The notes beneath the pieces are model-generated. The model worked only from the letters and a program-made list of their open reading frames with translations, was not told where the DNA came from and did no database searches. Position numbers and translations under genes: made by a program. This document shows, piece by piece, positions 42,475-51,811 of a DNA stretch of 64,000 nt (within the stretch, counting starts at the first letter, position 1; every line of letters starts with the position of its first letter). Location of the stretch: positions 1 to 64,000 of the forward strand of contig NZ_JADEYC010000039.1 of the NCBI RefSeq assembly GCF_015209505.1, written 5' to 3'. Source of the stretch: Saccharopolyspora montiporae. Lineage in GTDB: Bacteria; Actinomycetota; Actinomycetes; Mycobacteriales; Pseudonocardiaceae.

Positions 42475-44109
42475 GTGTCGGGGTCCGAAGCGGCCGGGCC
42501 GGAGGCCGGTGGGCCTTCGCCGGGGGAGCAGCAAGCCGTCGCCGAAGGGATCGACCCGGTGGTCTACCGGCGGCGGTGGACCACGTTGCTGGTGCTGTGC
42601 CTGGCGTTGGCGGCGACCATGCTCGCCAACACCTCGCTCGGCGTGGCGCTGCCGTTCCTGGCCCAGGACCTCGGCGCCTCCATGTCCGAGCAGCAGTGGT
42701 TCAACAACGCCTACGCGCTGGTGTTCGCCGGACTGCTGTTCACCACCTCGGCGCTGGCCGACCGCTACGGACGCAAGCTCATGCTGCAGACCGGCATGGT
42801 GCTGTTCGGCGCGGCGTCGCTGTACGTGTGGCTGTTCGTCAGCACCAGCGCCGAGCTCATCGCCGCGCGCGGCGTGCTCGGCTTGGGTGCGGCGATGATC
42901 ATGCCGGTAACCCTGTCCATCCTCACCAGCGTCTTCCCCTCCGCGGAACGCACGAAGGCGGTGAGTCTGTGGGCGGCGGTCTCCGGCGGTGGTACCGCGC
43001 TGGGCCCGGTGATCGCCGGGCTGCTGCTGGAGGTGACCACCTGGCACGCGGTGTTCGCGCTCAACATCCCGGTGGTCGTGGTCGGCGTGCTCGCCGGGAT
43101 CCGGTACGTGCCCGCCCACAGCGGCACCCGGGACCGCACGATCGGCGGGATCGACCTGCCCGGCGCCGTGCTGTCCACCGCCGGCATCACCCTGCTCGTC
43201 TACGCCCTCATCGAAGCGCAGAACGTGGGGTGGGCGGCGAACCGGACCCTGCTGATGGTGCTCGGCGGTCTGCTGCTCATCGCGGTGTTCGTGCTCTGGG
43301 AGCGACACGCCCGCGACCCCATGCTGGACATCTCGCTGTTCCGCAACGCCGCGTTCTCCGCATCGGCCGTGGCGCTGACCCTGGTGTTCTTCGCGCTGAT
43401 CGGCGTGTTCTTCGCGTTGAGCCAGACGCTGATCCTCGTGTTCGGCTACTCCCCGGTGACCGCGGCGCTGGCCATGCTGCCCATGTCGGTCGTCATGCTC
43501 GTGGTCGCTCCGAAGGTGCCCGACCTCGTGCGCGCGCTCGGTCCCCGCACGGTGGTCGCCGGCGGGCTGGTCGCGGCCGGGCTCGGCATGGGCGTGCTCA
43601 GCACGATGACCGCGAGCACCGGCTACTGGCACCTGCTCGGCGGGCTGTCGCTGACCGCGCTGGGCATGACCCTGGCCATGGCCCCGGCCACCGATCAGCT
43701 CATGGCCGCCGTCCCGCGGGAGCGGGCGGGGATGGGCTCGGCCACCAACGACGTCACCCGCGAGGTCGGTGCCTCGCTCGGCGTGGCGGTGCTGGGCAGT
43801 GTGCTCGGCACCAGCTATGCCACCCAGCTGGGTGCCTTCACCGAGGGCCTGCCCGGCCCGCTGCGCGATGCCGCCGAATCCTCGCTCGCCGGCGGGATGC
43901 AGGTCGCCGGGATGCTCGGCGAGAGCGGCTGGGCGTTCGCCCGGGTCGTGGCCGACTCCTGGATGAACGGCATGCAGCTGGCGCACCTGGTCGGTGCGGG
44001 GCTGATCCTGCTGGCCGCGCTGATCGCCTGGCGGTGGCTACCGCGGACCATGCCCGAGCACCCGGAACCGGAGGCAGAACCGGATCCCGAACCGGTGCGC
44101 GAAGCCTGA
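42475..44109 (+). CDS. MFS transporter, DHA2 family (14 TM)
   Basis: The 544-aa protein has about 14 helices, with LANTSLGVALPFLAQDL, ALADRYGRKLMLQTGMVLFG (motif A), a GGGTALGPVIAGLLLE segment (motif C-like) and a long acidic C-terminus (PEHPEPEAEPDPEPVREA). It probably exports hydrophobic compounds. The GTG at 42475 has GGAGGA 4-5 nt upstream. It lies 40 bp after the FAD monooxygenase on the same strand. Confidence 0.9.
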   Translation: MSGSEAAGPEAGGPSPGEQQAVAEGIDPVVYRRRWTTLLVLCLALAATMLANTSLGVALPFLAQDLGASMSEQQWFNNAYALVFAGLLFTTSALADRYGRKLMLQTGMVLFGAASLYVWLFVSTSAELIAARGVLGLGAAMIMPVTLSILTSVFPSAERTKAVSLWAAVSGGGTALGPVIAGLLLEVTTWHAVFALNIPVVVVGVLAGIRYVPAHSGTRDRTIGGIDLPGAVLSTAGITLLVYALIEAQNVGWAANRTLLMVLGGLLLIAVFVLWERHARDPMLDISLFRNAAFSASAVALTLVFFALIGVFFALSQTLILVFGYSPVTAALAMLPMSVVMLVVAPKVPDLVRALGPRTVVAGGLVAAGLGMGVLSTMTASTGYWHLLGGLSLTALGMTLAMAPATDQLMAAVPRERAGMGSATNDVTREVGASLGVAVLGSVLGTSYATQLGAFTEGLPGPLRDAAESSLAGGMQVAGMLGESGWAFARVVADSWMNGMQLAHLVGAGLILLAALIAWRWLPRTMPEHPEPEAEPDPEPVREA

Positions 44110-44220
44110 CCGGGAGGCGTGACCCGCCACCCCGGCCGAGTGGTCGCAGCAGCGCGGCGGGTTGCGCAGCCGGTACCCGCGGGGTTCTCCTCGACGCACA
44201 CCGCGGTTCGAGGAGGCCCG

Positions 44221-47200
44221 ATGCCGGAGTGGTTGCGTTGGCCGGTGCTGCGCCAGCTGACCGGTTCCGATCCGCTGGGCCGGGGCGCGGCCGCACGTTC
44301 CGCGAGCACCGACGCGTGGCGCGCGCGCACCGAGCAGGCCGACGAGGTCGTCGGCTCGATCTGCCCCTTCTGCGCCGTGGGCTGCGGCCAGCGGGTGTAC
44401 GTGCGTGACGGTGCGGTCACCCAGATCGAAGGCGACCCGGATTCCCCGATCAGCCGCGGCAGGCTTTGCCCCAAGGGCTCGGCCAGCCGTGAACTGGTCA
44501 CCTCGCCCACGCGGGAGAGCCGGGTCCGCTACCGCCCGCCGCACGCCACCGAGTGGCAGGACCTCGACCTGGACACCGCACTGGACATGATCGCCGACCG
44601 GGTGCTGGCCACCCGGGACGAGACCTGGCAGGACACCGATGAGCAGGGCAGGCCCCTGCGCCGCACGGCGGGCATCGCGAGCCTCGGAGGAGCGACCCTC
44701 GACAACGAGGAGAACTACCTCATGAAGAAGCTCTACACCGCCCTGGGCGCGGTGCAGGTGGAGAACCAGGCCCGCATTTGACACTCCTCCACGGTTCCCG
44801 GTCTGGGAACCTCCTTCGGGCGCGGCGGGGCGACCACGTTCCAGCAGGACCTCGCCGAAGCCGACTGCATCCTGATCCAGGGATCGAACATGGCCGAAGC
44901 GCACCCGGTCGGCTTCCAGTGGGTCATGGAGGCCAAGCACCGCGGGGCGCGGATCATCCACGTCGACCCGAGGTTCACCCGCACCTCGGCGCTGGCCGAC
45001 CAGCACGTGCCGCTGCGCGCGGGTAGTGACATCGCCTTCCTCGGCGGGCTGATCAACCACGTGCTCACTCAGGACGCCTACTTCGCCGAGTACGTGCTGC
45101 ACTACACCAATGCGGCGATGATCGTCGGCGCGGACTTCGCCGACACCGAGGACCTCGACGGGCTGTTCTCCGGATTCGATCCGGAGACCGGTAGTTACGA
45201 CACGGCCAGCTGGCAGTACGAGGGCGGTTTCGCCGAACCGACGCTGGGCCGCCGCGGCACCGATTCGCAGGCGGGCAAGCGGCACGCGCGCGAGCGGGAG
45301 ACCAGTGGTCCGGAGCGCGCCGGCTCCGGCGGCCCCGTCTACCACGGCCACGCGCGCACCGACCCGACCCTGCAGCACCCGCGGTGCGTCTTCCAGCTGC
45401 TCAAGCGGCACTACGCGCGCTACACACCGGAGATGGTCGAGCAGGTCTGCGGGGTTCCGGCGGAGGAATTCCTACGTGTGGCGCGCACTCTCGTCGCCAA
45501 CTCGGGCCGGGAACGCACCACCGCGATGGCCTACGCGGTCGGCTGGACCCACCACACGGTCGGCGTCCAGTACATCCGCGCCGCCTCGATCCTGCAGCTG
45601 CTGCTGGGCAACATCGGCAGACCCGGCGGCGGGATCCTCGCGCTCCGCGGCCACGCCAGCATCCAGGGCTCCACCGACATCCCGACGCTGTACAACCTGC
45701 TGCCGGGATACCTGCCGATGCCGCACGCGCACACCCACGCCGACCTCGACGCCTACGTCTCCGAAGACGAGCAGGCGAGCGGCTACTGGGGCAACATCCG
45801 CTCCTATCTGATCAGCCTGCTCAAGGCGTGGTGGGGCGAGCACGCGACCGCGGACAACGACTACTGCTTCGATCGGCTGCCCCGGCTCGACGGCGACCAC
45901 AGCACGTTCCGCACCGTCGTCGGCCAGATCGAGGGCACGGTCAAGGGCTATTTCGTCATCGGGGAGAACCCGGCGGTGGGCACCGCCAACGCGCGCCAAC
46001 AGCGGATGGGTCTGGCCAACCTGGACTGGTTGGTGGTGCGTGACCTCAACCTCGTCGAGACGGCCACGTTCTGGCAGGACGGCCCGGAGATCGCCACCGG
46101 CGAGATGCGCGCCGAGGACATCGGCACCGAGGTGTTCTTCCTGCCCGCCGCCGCGCACACGGAGAAGGACGGCAGCTTCACCAACACCCAGCGCCTGCTG
46201 CAGTGGCACCACAAGGCGGTGGAACCGCGCGACGACCAGCGCAGCGATCTGTGGTTCTACTACCACCTGGGGCGGGTGCTGCGCGAGAAGCTGCGCGGTT
46301 CCGACCGGCCGCGGGACCGGTCGCTGCGCGAACTCACCTGGGACTACCCGACGCACGGGGCGATCGACGAACCCAGCGCCGATGCGGTGCTGGCCGAGAT
46401 CAACGGCAGTGGCGGGGAGGGCGTCCCGCTGTCGGCCTACACCCAGCTGCGCCCGGACGGTTCGACCTCCTGCGGCTGCTGGATCTACTGCGGGGTGCGC
46501 GCCGAGGGCGTCAACCAGGCCGCGCGGCGCACGCCCGGTCGTGAGCAAACCCGGGTCGCACCGGAGTGGGGCTGGGCCTGGCCGGCCAACCGGCGCCTGC
46601 TCTACAACCGCGCGTCGGCCGATCCGGACGGAAACCCGTGGAGCGACCGCAAAGCGTACGTGTGGTGGGACGCCGAGCGCGGCGAGTGGACCGGGCACGA
46701 CATCCCGGACTTCGACCGGCACAAGCGCCCCGACCACGTCCCCGCGCCGGGGGCGACCGGCCCGGAGGGCATCGCCGGGACCGACCCGTTCGTCATGCAG
46801 ACCGACGGCCGCGGCTGGTTGTACGTCCCGTCCGGGCTGGTGGACGGGCCGTTCCCGGCGCACTACGAGCCGCAGGAATCACCCGTGCCGAACCGGCTGC
46901 ACCCGCACCAGCAGCGCAATCCCGCCCGGGAAGTCCGGTCGCGGCCGGAGAACCGCTACCAGCCCAGCGGGGACGAGCGCGGCAGCGCGGTGTACCCCTA
47001 CGTGTTCACCACGTTCCGGATCACCGAGCAGCACACCGCGGGCGGCATGAGCCGGTGGCTGGCGCACCTGTCCGAACTGGCCCCGGCGATGTTCCTGGAG
47101 GTCTCGCCGGAACTGGCCGCCGAACGCGGCCTCGACCACGTGGGCTGGGCGACCGTGATCACCGCGCGCAGCGCCATCGAGGGCCGCGTGCTGGTGACCT

Positions 47201-47505
47201 CGCGGATCCGGCCGCTGCAGCTGGACGGGCGCACGATCCACCAGATCGGCATCCCGTGGCACTGGGGGCCGAACGGTTTGACCACCGGCGATGCGGCCAA
47301 TGAGCTGATCAACGTCGCGCTGGACCCGAACGTGCACATCATGGAGACCAAGGCGGGAACCTGCGACATCCGGCCGGGCAGGCGCCCACGTGGCCCGGAC
47401 CTGCGGCTGCTGGTCGAGCAGTACCGGCGGCGCGCGGGAATCACTGAGCTCACCGGCGCCGAATACCTCGATCACCCGGCACGCACCGGAGAGGAGGAAC
47501 GTTGA
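44221..47505 (+). CDS. fdhA: Formate dehydrogenase catalytic (alpha) subunit, selenoprotein with in-frame UGA (Sec187)
   Basis: The 1094-aa molybdenum/tungsten bis-MGD enzyme oxidises formate to CO2. It has an N-terminal [4Fe-4S] motif ICPFCAVGCGQRVYV, GDPDSPISRGRLCPKGSAS, and then NQARI-U-HSSTVPGLGTSFGRGG, where U is encoded by TGA at 44779-44781. This is exactly the position of the metal-ligating selenocysteine in E. coli FdnG (QARV-U-HGP). Downstream the frame continues with QGSNMAEAHPVGFQWVMEAK and a long C-terminal molybdopterin domain. A SECIS-like hairpin follows the UGA. No twin-arginine signal is seen, so the enzyme is probably cytoplasmic. Start: ATG 44221 with GGAGG upstream. A conventional gene call would split it into two ORFs; that is not a pseudogene. 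selA/B/D and tRNA-Sec must lie elsewhere. Confidence 0.95.
44793..44811 (+). promoter_or_regulatory. SECIS element of the formate dehydrogenase mRNA
   Basis: GGTTCCC (44793-44799) pairs perfectly with GGGAACC (44805-44811), leaving a 5-nt loop GGTCT. It starts 11 nt after the UGA, and the loop equals the GGUCU apical loop bound by SelB in E. coli fdhF, with the same approximate spacing. It lies within the coding sequence and would recruit SelB to decode UGA as selenocysteine. Confidence 0.88.
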
Positions 47506-48377
47506 CCGGTAACCGGTTGAGCGGGCCGCTCGCCGACCCGGCGGGCGATGCGGGCTATCCGGACGACCACCCGCCGCGGGTCGGGTTCTTCACCGACACC
47601 AGCGTGTGCATCGGCTGCAAGGCCTGCGAGGTCGCCTGCAAGCAGTGGAACCTGCTGCCCGAGGACGGACTGGACCTCACCGGCATGTCCTACGACAACA
47701 CCGGCGAGCTCAGCGGCACCACCTGGCGGCACGTGGCCTTCGTCGAGCAGCGCGGTACGGCGCAGGAGCTCGGGATGCCCGCTCTCGGGCCGCCGGGCGG
47801 GGACGAGGAGCAGGTCCGCTGGTTGATGTCGTCGGACGTGTGCAAGCACTGCACGCACGCCGCATGCCTGGACGTCTGCCCGACGGGGGCGCTGATCCGC
47901 ACCGAGCACGGCACGGTGCTCGTGCAGGACGATGTGTGCAACGGCTGCGGATATTGCGTGCCGGCTTGCCCGTACGGGGTGATCGACCGGCGGCCGGACA
48001 CCGGTGGCGTCGCCAAGTGCACGCTGTGCCAGGACCGGCTCGGCGCGGGTCTCGCGCCGGCCTGCGCCACCGCCTGCCCCACGGAGTCCATCCAGTACGG
48101 CCCGCTGGACGAGCTGCGCGAGCGGGCGGCGCTGCGCGTCGCCGACCTGCAGGAGCAGGGGTTCAGCGGGGCCCGGTTGTACGGCCACGAACCCGATGAC
48201 GGCGTCGGCGGTGACGGTGCGTTCTTCCTGCTGCTGGACGAGCCGGAGGTGTACGGGCTACCGCCGGATCCGGTGGTGACCACGCGGGACCTGCCGTCGA
48301 TGTGGCGGCACGCGGCGGTCGGCGCGGCGACCGCGCTGGCGATCGTGGCGGGCAGTTTCCTGGGGAGGCGGCGATGA
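47502..48377 (+). CDS. fdhB: Formate dehydrogenase iron-sulfur (beta) subunit
   Basis: The 291-aa protein has four ferredoxin-type Cys clusters: CIGCKACEVACKQWN, CKHCTHAACLDVCPTGAL, CNGCGYCVPACPYGV and CTLCQDRLGAGLAPACATACPTES. It moves electrons from FdhA to the membrane subunit. The last 25 residues (SMWRHAAVGAATALAIVAGSFLG) look like a membrane anchor. TTG at 47502-47504 overlaps the fdhA stop (TTGA) with GGAGAGGAGG upstream. Confidence 0.93.
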   Translation: MTGNRLSGPLADPAGDAGYPDDHPPRVGFFTDTSVCIGCKACEVACKQWNLLPEDGLDLTGMSYDNTGELSGTTWRHVAFVEQRGTAQELGMPALGPPGGDEEQVRWLMSSDVCKHCTHAACLDVCPTGALIRTEHGTVLVQDDVCNGCGYCVPACPYGVIDRRPDTGGVAKCTLCQDRLGAGLAPACATACPTESIQYGPLDELRERAALRVADLQEQGFSGARLYGHEPDDGVGGDGAFFLLLDEPEVYGLPPDPVVTTRDLPSMWRHAAVGAATALAIVAGSFLGRRR

Positions 48378-49285
48378 CCGGCGAGCTGCGGGAAGCGGCC
48401 GAGCCGACCCGTTCCGAGGGGGCGACCTACTACGGCCGGCCGGTGATCAAGGAGCCGGTGTGGAAGGTGCCGGACGTGCCCGCGTACCTCTACCTAGGCG
48501 GGATGGCTGGTGCCGCGGCGCTGATGGCGGCCGGCGCCGGGCTCACCGGCCGACCTGGTCTGGCGCGCGCCGGGCGGGTCAGCTCCGGGATCGGGGCTAC
48601 CGCGAGCGTCGCGTTCCTGGTGCACGACCTCGGCCGCCCGCTGCGGTTCCTGAACATGCTGCGGGTGTTCAAACCGACGTCGCCGCTGAGCGTCGGTTCG
48701 TGGGTGCTCGCCCCGTTCTCCGCGCTGGCCGGGGCCGGCGCGGTCAGCGCCGCCACCGGGCTGCTGCCCCGGCTGGGCTGGCTGAGCTCGTCGGCCGCGG
48801 CCGTGCTGGCCCCGGCGATGACGACCTACACCGCGGTGCTGTTGGCCGATACGGCGGTGCCCGCGTGGCACGAGCCCTACCGCGAACTGCCGTTCGTGTT
48901 CGCCGGCAGCGCTGTGGCCAGCGCGGCCGGACTGGGCGTGGTGGCGGCGCCGGCGGCGCAGGCCGGTCCGGCACGGCGGATGGCGGTGGCGGGTTCGGCG
49001 CTGGAAGTGGCGGCGACGCGGCGGATGCAGCGCCGCGCGGGCATGGTCGGCGAGGTCTTCGGGCAGGGTCGTGCGGGACGGCTGCTGCGCACCGCGGAGG
49101 CCCTGGTGGTGGCCGGGTCGGTCACGGCGCTGCTCGCCCGGCGCAGCCGGATCGCCGCGGTCGCTTCGGGTCTGTGCCTGACCGGGGCCGGGTTGGCGAC
49201 GCGGTTCGGCATCTTCGAGGCCGGGCACGCTTCGGCGCGCGACCCTCGCTACACCGTCGAGCCGCAGCGGCTGCGCAGCCGCTGA
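48374..49285 (+). CDS. NrfD/PsrC-like membrane subunit of formate dehydrogenase
   Basis: The 303-aa integral membrane protein has about 8 hydrophobic helices (from AYLYLGGMAGAAALMAAGAGL to the last helices). It resembles NrfD/polysulfide-reductase-type quinone-interacting subunits: YYGRPVIKEPVWKVPDVPAYLYLGGMAG at the N-terminus and FLVHDLGRPLRFLNMLRVFKPTSPLSVGSW in the middle. It would pass electrons from formate to quinone. ATG overlaps the fdhB stop (ATGA). The sequence is less well conserved than that of the other two subunits. Confidence 0.82.
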   Translation: MTGELREAAEPTRSEGATYYGRPVIKEPVWKVPDVPAYLYLGGMAGAAALMAAGAGLTGRPGLARAGRVSSGIGATASVAFLVHDLGRPLRFLNMLRVFKPTSPLSVGSWVLAPFSALAGAGAVSAATGLLPRLGWLSSSAAAVLAPAMTTYTAVLLADTAVPAWHEPYRELPFVFAGSAVASAAGLGVVAAPAAQAGPARRMAVAGSALEVAATRRMQRRAGMVGEVFGQGRAGRLLRTAEALVVAGSVTALLARRSRIAAVASGLCLTGAGLATRFGIFEAGHASARDPRYTVEPQRLRSR

Positions 49286-49357
49286 CTCCGTCCGGCGTGG
49301 CCGACCGGTCTCGATCGTCGCGTGCGAAACTATCGGCCGCAGCGGGAGGTGTGGCAC

Positions 49358-49783
49358 GTGGCGCAGGCAGACGTACCGGGCGGGCGCGGGCAGCCGTCCG
49401 CCGAGGTGCCGGTTCCCGAGGTCCTCGCCGAGATCGAGCAGTTGCTCGGTCCGGGGCAGGGGGCCGGGGGTGTGCTCTGGAAGCTGGCCGAGCCGGGACG
49501 CCAGTTGGACGCCAATCTGGTGCACCTCGCCGCTGATCAGCACGTCCCTGCGCACGCTGAACCGGATGTGGACGTGCTGCTGCTCGTGGTGCGTGGCGCC
49601 GGGGTGCTGCGGTCCGATCACGTGCCGGGACGCGAGCTGACCGAGGGCACCGTCCTGTGGCTGCCGCGCGGCAGCACCCGGTCCATCACTGCGCGTGACG
49701 AGGGGCTGTCCTACTTCACCGCGCACATGCGCAGGCCGGGGCTGCAGATCGGGCTCGACCGCACCGGCTCGTCCCCCGCGTGA
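49358..49783 (+). CDS. Cupin-domain protein
   Basis: The 141-aa product has a C-terminal cupin-like barrel: LVHLAADQHVPAHAEPDVDVLLLVVRGAGVL followed by GTVLWLPRGSTRSITA. His and Glu/Asp residues in AHAEPDVD may bind metal. Start GTG 49358 has GGGAGG 8 nt upstream; an upstream GTG at 49322 lacks a site. Function unknown. Confidence 0.68.
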   Translation: MAQADVPGGRGQPSAEVPVPEVLAEIEQLLGPGQGAGGVLWKLAEPGRQLDANLVHLAADQHVPAHAEPDVDVLLLVVRGAGVLRSDHVPGRELTEGTVLWLPRGSTRSITARDEGLSYFTAHMRRPGLQIGLDRTGSSPA

Positions 49784-50351
49784 GCTGACCGGATCCGCGA
49801 TCGATACCTCTCGCGCTCGAACAGCCCGCCGTCGATTTATGCACTCCATCAGTTCAGCGACGACCGAAATAAACTACCGGCCCATGGTCACCGGACAAAA
49901 ACGGCGAGGAAACCCGGGGTTTTCCGGGGGGTGTACGCCGCACACGGTGCGTACGATGCGCCGCGGTGCGTGCACCGGTCGTCCAGTGTTTCGTGGGTCT
50001 TGTCTCACCCTCGGTGATCACCTTTGTTCGAACGTTGCTCGCTGTGATCACGAGTTGACCTGCGAATACGATCAAATCGCAGCGATCTTGGTGCTGTTTC
50101 TGTGACGATCACCACGACCGTGTGGTTTGGTCGCGCGTTTTTCGCTACGTAGCGTGTCCCCCGGTCGGCGCCCCGAGCCGACCGCACGACCGGAAGTCCG
50201 CCTTGCCGAGCCCTGCCCCGCGGGCTTCCGACCCCCGACACGCGAACGGGGGCAGGGGCCCGCGGACCGACCAGCCACCGAGGTGCCGACGAGAGCGCAC
50301 CCCGCGAAACCGGCCTGGTGCCAGGGCAGGCACAGCTGGAGACGAACAGAA
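49784..50351 (+). promoter_or_regulatory. 568-bp gene-free region: rpf promoter and structured leader, candidate c-di-AMP (ydaO-type) riboswitch
   Basis: No convincing reading frame is present. Upstream there are two GTGATCAC palindromes, GGTGATCACC (50013-50022) and GTGATCAC (50044-50051), 30 bp apart centre to centre, followed by a TTGACC -35-like box (50054-50060). The 3' part (about 50150-50345) is rich in hairpins: GGTCGGC/GCCGACC, CCCCCG/CGGGGG and a long GTCCGC/GCGGAC closing stem. rpf genes in actinobacteria are often preceded by a ydaO (c-di-AMP) riboswitch, and the position and G-rich structure fit, but I cannot verify the consensus by eye. Confidence 0.42.
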
Positions 50352-51023
50352 ATGGCTAGCTCCCGAGGCAAGCACCGCAAGAGCGGAAACGCGAACCGCA
50401 ACATCGCCCGCGTGGCGCTGACCGGCGCCGTCATGGCCGCGCCGTTCGCCCTGACGCTGCCGGCCAACGCCGCCGACGAGTCGACCTGGGACGCCGTGGC
50501 CGAGTGCGAGAGCGGCGGCGACTGGCAGATCAACACGGGCAACGGCTACGAAGGCGGCCTGCAGTTCAGCCCGTCCACCTGGTCGGCCTACGGCGGCGAC
50601 GAGTACGCCGCCAGCGCGTCGGACGCCACCCGCGAGCAGCAGATCGCCGTGGCCGAGCGCATCCTGGAGGGCCAGGGCCCGGAGGCGTGGCCGTCGTGCG
50701 GTCCGGAGGCCGGTCTGTCGGCCGGTAGCGGTGCCGAGCATCAGGACGTCGAGGCCGGCGGGGAGACCGAGTCCACCGAGCCGGCGCAGGAAGAGGCCGA
50801 GCCGGTCCAGGAAGAGGCCGAGCCGGCGCAGGAGGAGGGCGACCTCCAGCTGCAGTCCGAGGCCGCGCCGATGTCCGGTGACTACACCGTGCAGCAGGGC
50901 GACACCCTCAGTGCGATCGCCGAGCAGTTCGGCGTGAACTGGCAGGCCGTGTTCGAGCAGAACGGCCAGGTCGTCAACGACCCGCACCTGATCTTCCCGG
51001 GTCAGGAGCTCAGCGTGAACTGA
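50352..51023 (+). CDS. rpf: Resuscitation-promoting factor-like secreted transglycosylase with LysM
   Basis: The 223-aa secreted protein has a signal peptide (basic start SSRGKHRKSGNANRNIARVAL, cut near ANA-AD), an Rpf/transglycosylase-like domain at about residues 40-120 (STWDAVAECESGGDWQINTGNGYEGGLQFSPSTW, with the catalytic Glu in AECESG), three tandem acidic heptads EPAQEEA/EPVQEEA/EPAQEEG (residues 143-163), and a C-terminal LysM (YTVQQGDTLSAIAEQFGVNW...IFPGQEL). It cleaves peptidoglycan and promotes growth resumption. A strong terminator follows. Confidence 0.95.
   Translation: MASSRGKHRKSGNANRNIARVALTGAVMAAPFALTLPANAADESTWDAVAECESGGDWQINTGNGYEGGLQFSPSTWSAYGGDEYAASASDATREQQIAVAERILEGQGPEAWPSCGPEAGLSAGSGAEHQDVEAGGETESTEPAQEEAEPVQEEAEPAQEEGDLQLQSEAAPMSGDYTVQQGDTLSAIAEQFGVNWQAVFEQNGQVVNDPHLIFPGQELSVN
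50778..50840 (+). repeat. Three tandem 21-bp units in rpf
   Basis: Three 21-bp copies (50778-50798, 50799-50819, 50820-50840) begin GAGCCGGCGCAG or a one-base variant and encode an EP-A/V-QEEA/G linker between the Rpf and LysM domains. Copy number variation is plausible between strains. Confidence 0.85.
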
Positions 51024-51051
51024 CCACCCGGTCTGCGGTGACCGAGTGCTG

Positions 51052-51094
51052 GAGGAACCCCGCCTGTCTCTCTCCGGGCGGGGTTCCTCGTTTT
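51052..51094 (+). terminator. Rho-independent terminator of rpf
   Basis: GAGGAACCCCGCC (51052-51064) and GGCGGGGTTCCTC (51077-51089) form a perfect 13-bp stem with a 12-nt loop, followed by GTTTTC. It lies 28 bp after the rpf stop. This is the clearest classical terminator in the window. Confidence 0.93.
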
Positions 51095-51122
51095 CGCGTC
51101 TCGGGGTCGTGCGCGGTGCGGC

Positions 51123-51233
51123 TCACTTCAGCCGGTGCCGGCGGAGGTCGCTGAGCACGTCCCACGTGGTCCAGCCGATGCCGCCCATGACCAGGCCGCC
51201 CAGCAGCAACAGGACGATGAGAACTTCGAGCAC
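51123..51233 (-). CDS. Small single-span membrane protein (36 aa)
   Basis: GTG at 51231-51233 is preceded by AGGAGGGAG with a 6-nt spacer. The product starts with a hydrophobic helix (VLIVLLLLGGLVMGGIGW) followed by TTWDVLSDLRRHRLK. It is probably a membrane microprotein with the basic tail inside the cell. The frame upstream of the GTG shows no ribosome site. Function unknown. Confidence 0.55.
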   Translation of the reverse strand: MLEVLIVLLLLGGLVMGGIGWTTWDVLSDLRRHRLK

Positions 51234-51811
51234 TGCGGGCTCCCTCCTGGCGCATCGCCGGGACGGCGCCCTTGTGCTCGCGCGCCGCTGCGGTGAGTGG
51301 CCTCGGGTCGATCGCACTGGTGCGGTCCTCTGCGCCGATCCTGCGTCGCCCGTCGTCGGTTGCATACCCCTCGATGCGGGATCGTTCCCCCGCGGCACCG
51401 GTTTTCACTCGGATGGCAAACGTTCACCGCCTCCGCTACCGGTGCACGATCTACGAAATGCTTTCGTGTTGAAGGTTATCCCCGATGCGACCGCTCTTCC
51501 GCGGTGAACCGGGAGGCCGCACCGAGTGGGCGATGCCGGCGCGGGACTGCACCGATTCCGCCATGATCCACAGTGGACTAGATCGAGATCTGCGCCATTT
51601 CCCCGAGATCCACTACGCCGTGCAGCAAATACGCTGTGTGCAGCGGCAATGCCGTCGCGGGTGAAACGATTCCGGAAGGGTGGCCCGCGGGCATGTTGTG
51701 CAGGCACGACTCCTGATCCCGAGCGATGATGACGGGGGCGCGCGCCGGGTTTCGAGCTACCTCCCCGGTGCGCAGCAGCCCCCGCGATCGGTCACGGAAG
51801 GAGACGGTGCG
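51234..51811. other. 578-bp region without a convincing gene
   Basis: Short frames exist on both strands but have poor codon use and no ribosome sites. Nothing in it resembles an RNA gene or repeat that I can support. GC content is visibly lower around 51410-51500 and 51560-51680 than elsewhere. A promoter for the small gene at 51812 is expected near its 3' end. Confidence 0.5.

Noticed and set aside
44119..44781. A 220-aa ORF followed by a separate 871-aa ORF, i.e. a broken formate dehydrogenase gene
   Set aside because: The interruption is a single TGA at the known Sec position followed by a SECIS hairpin, with no frameshift; it is read as one selenoprotein.
51405..51729. Short frames on both strands in the gap before the 57-aa membrane protein
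   Set aside because: Poor third-position GC, no ribosome sites and no recognisable features.
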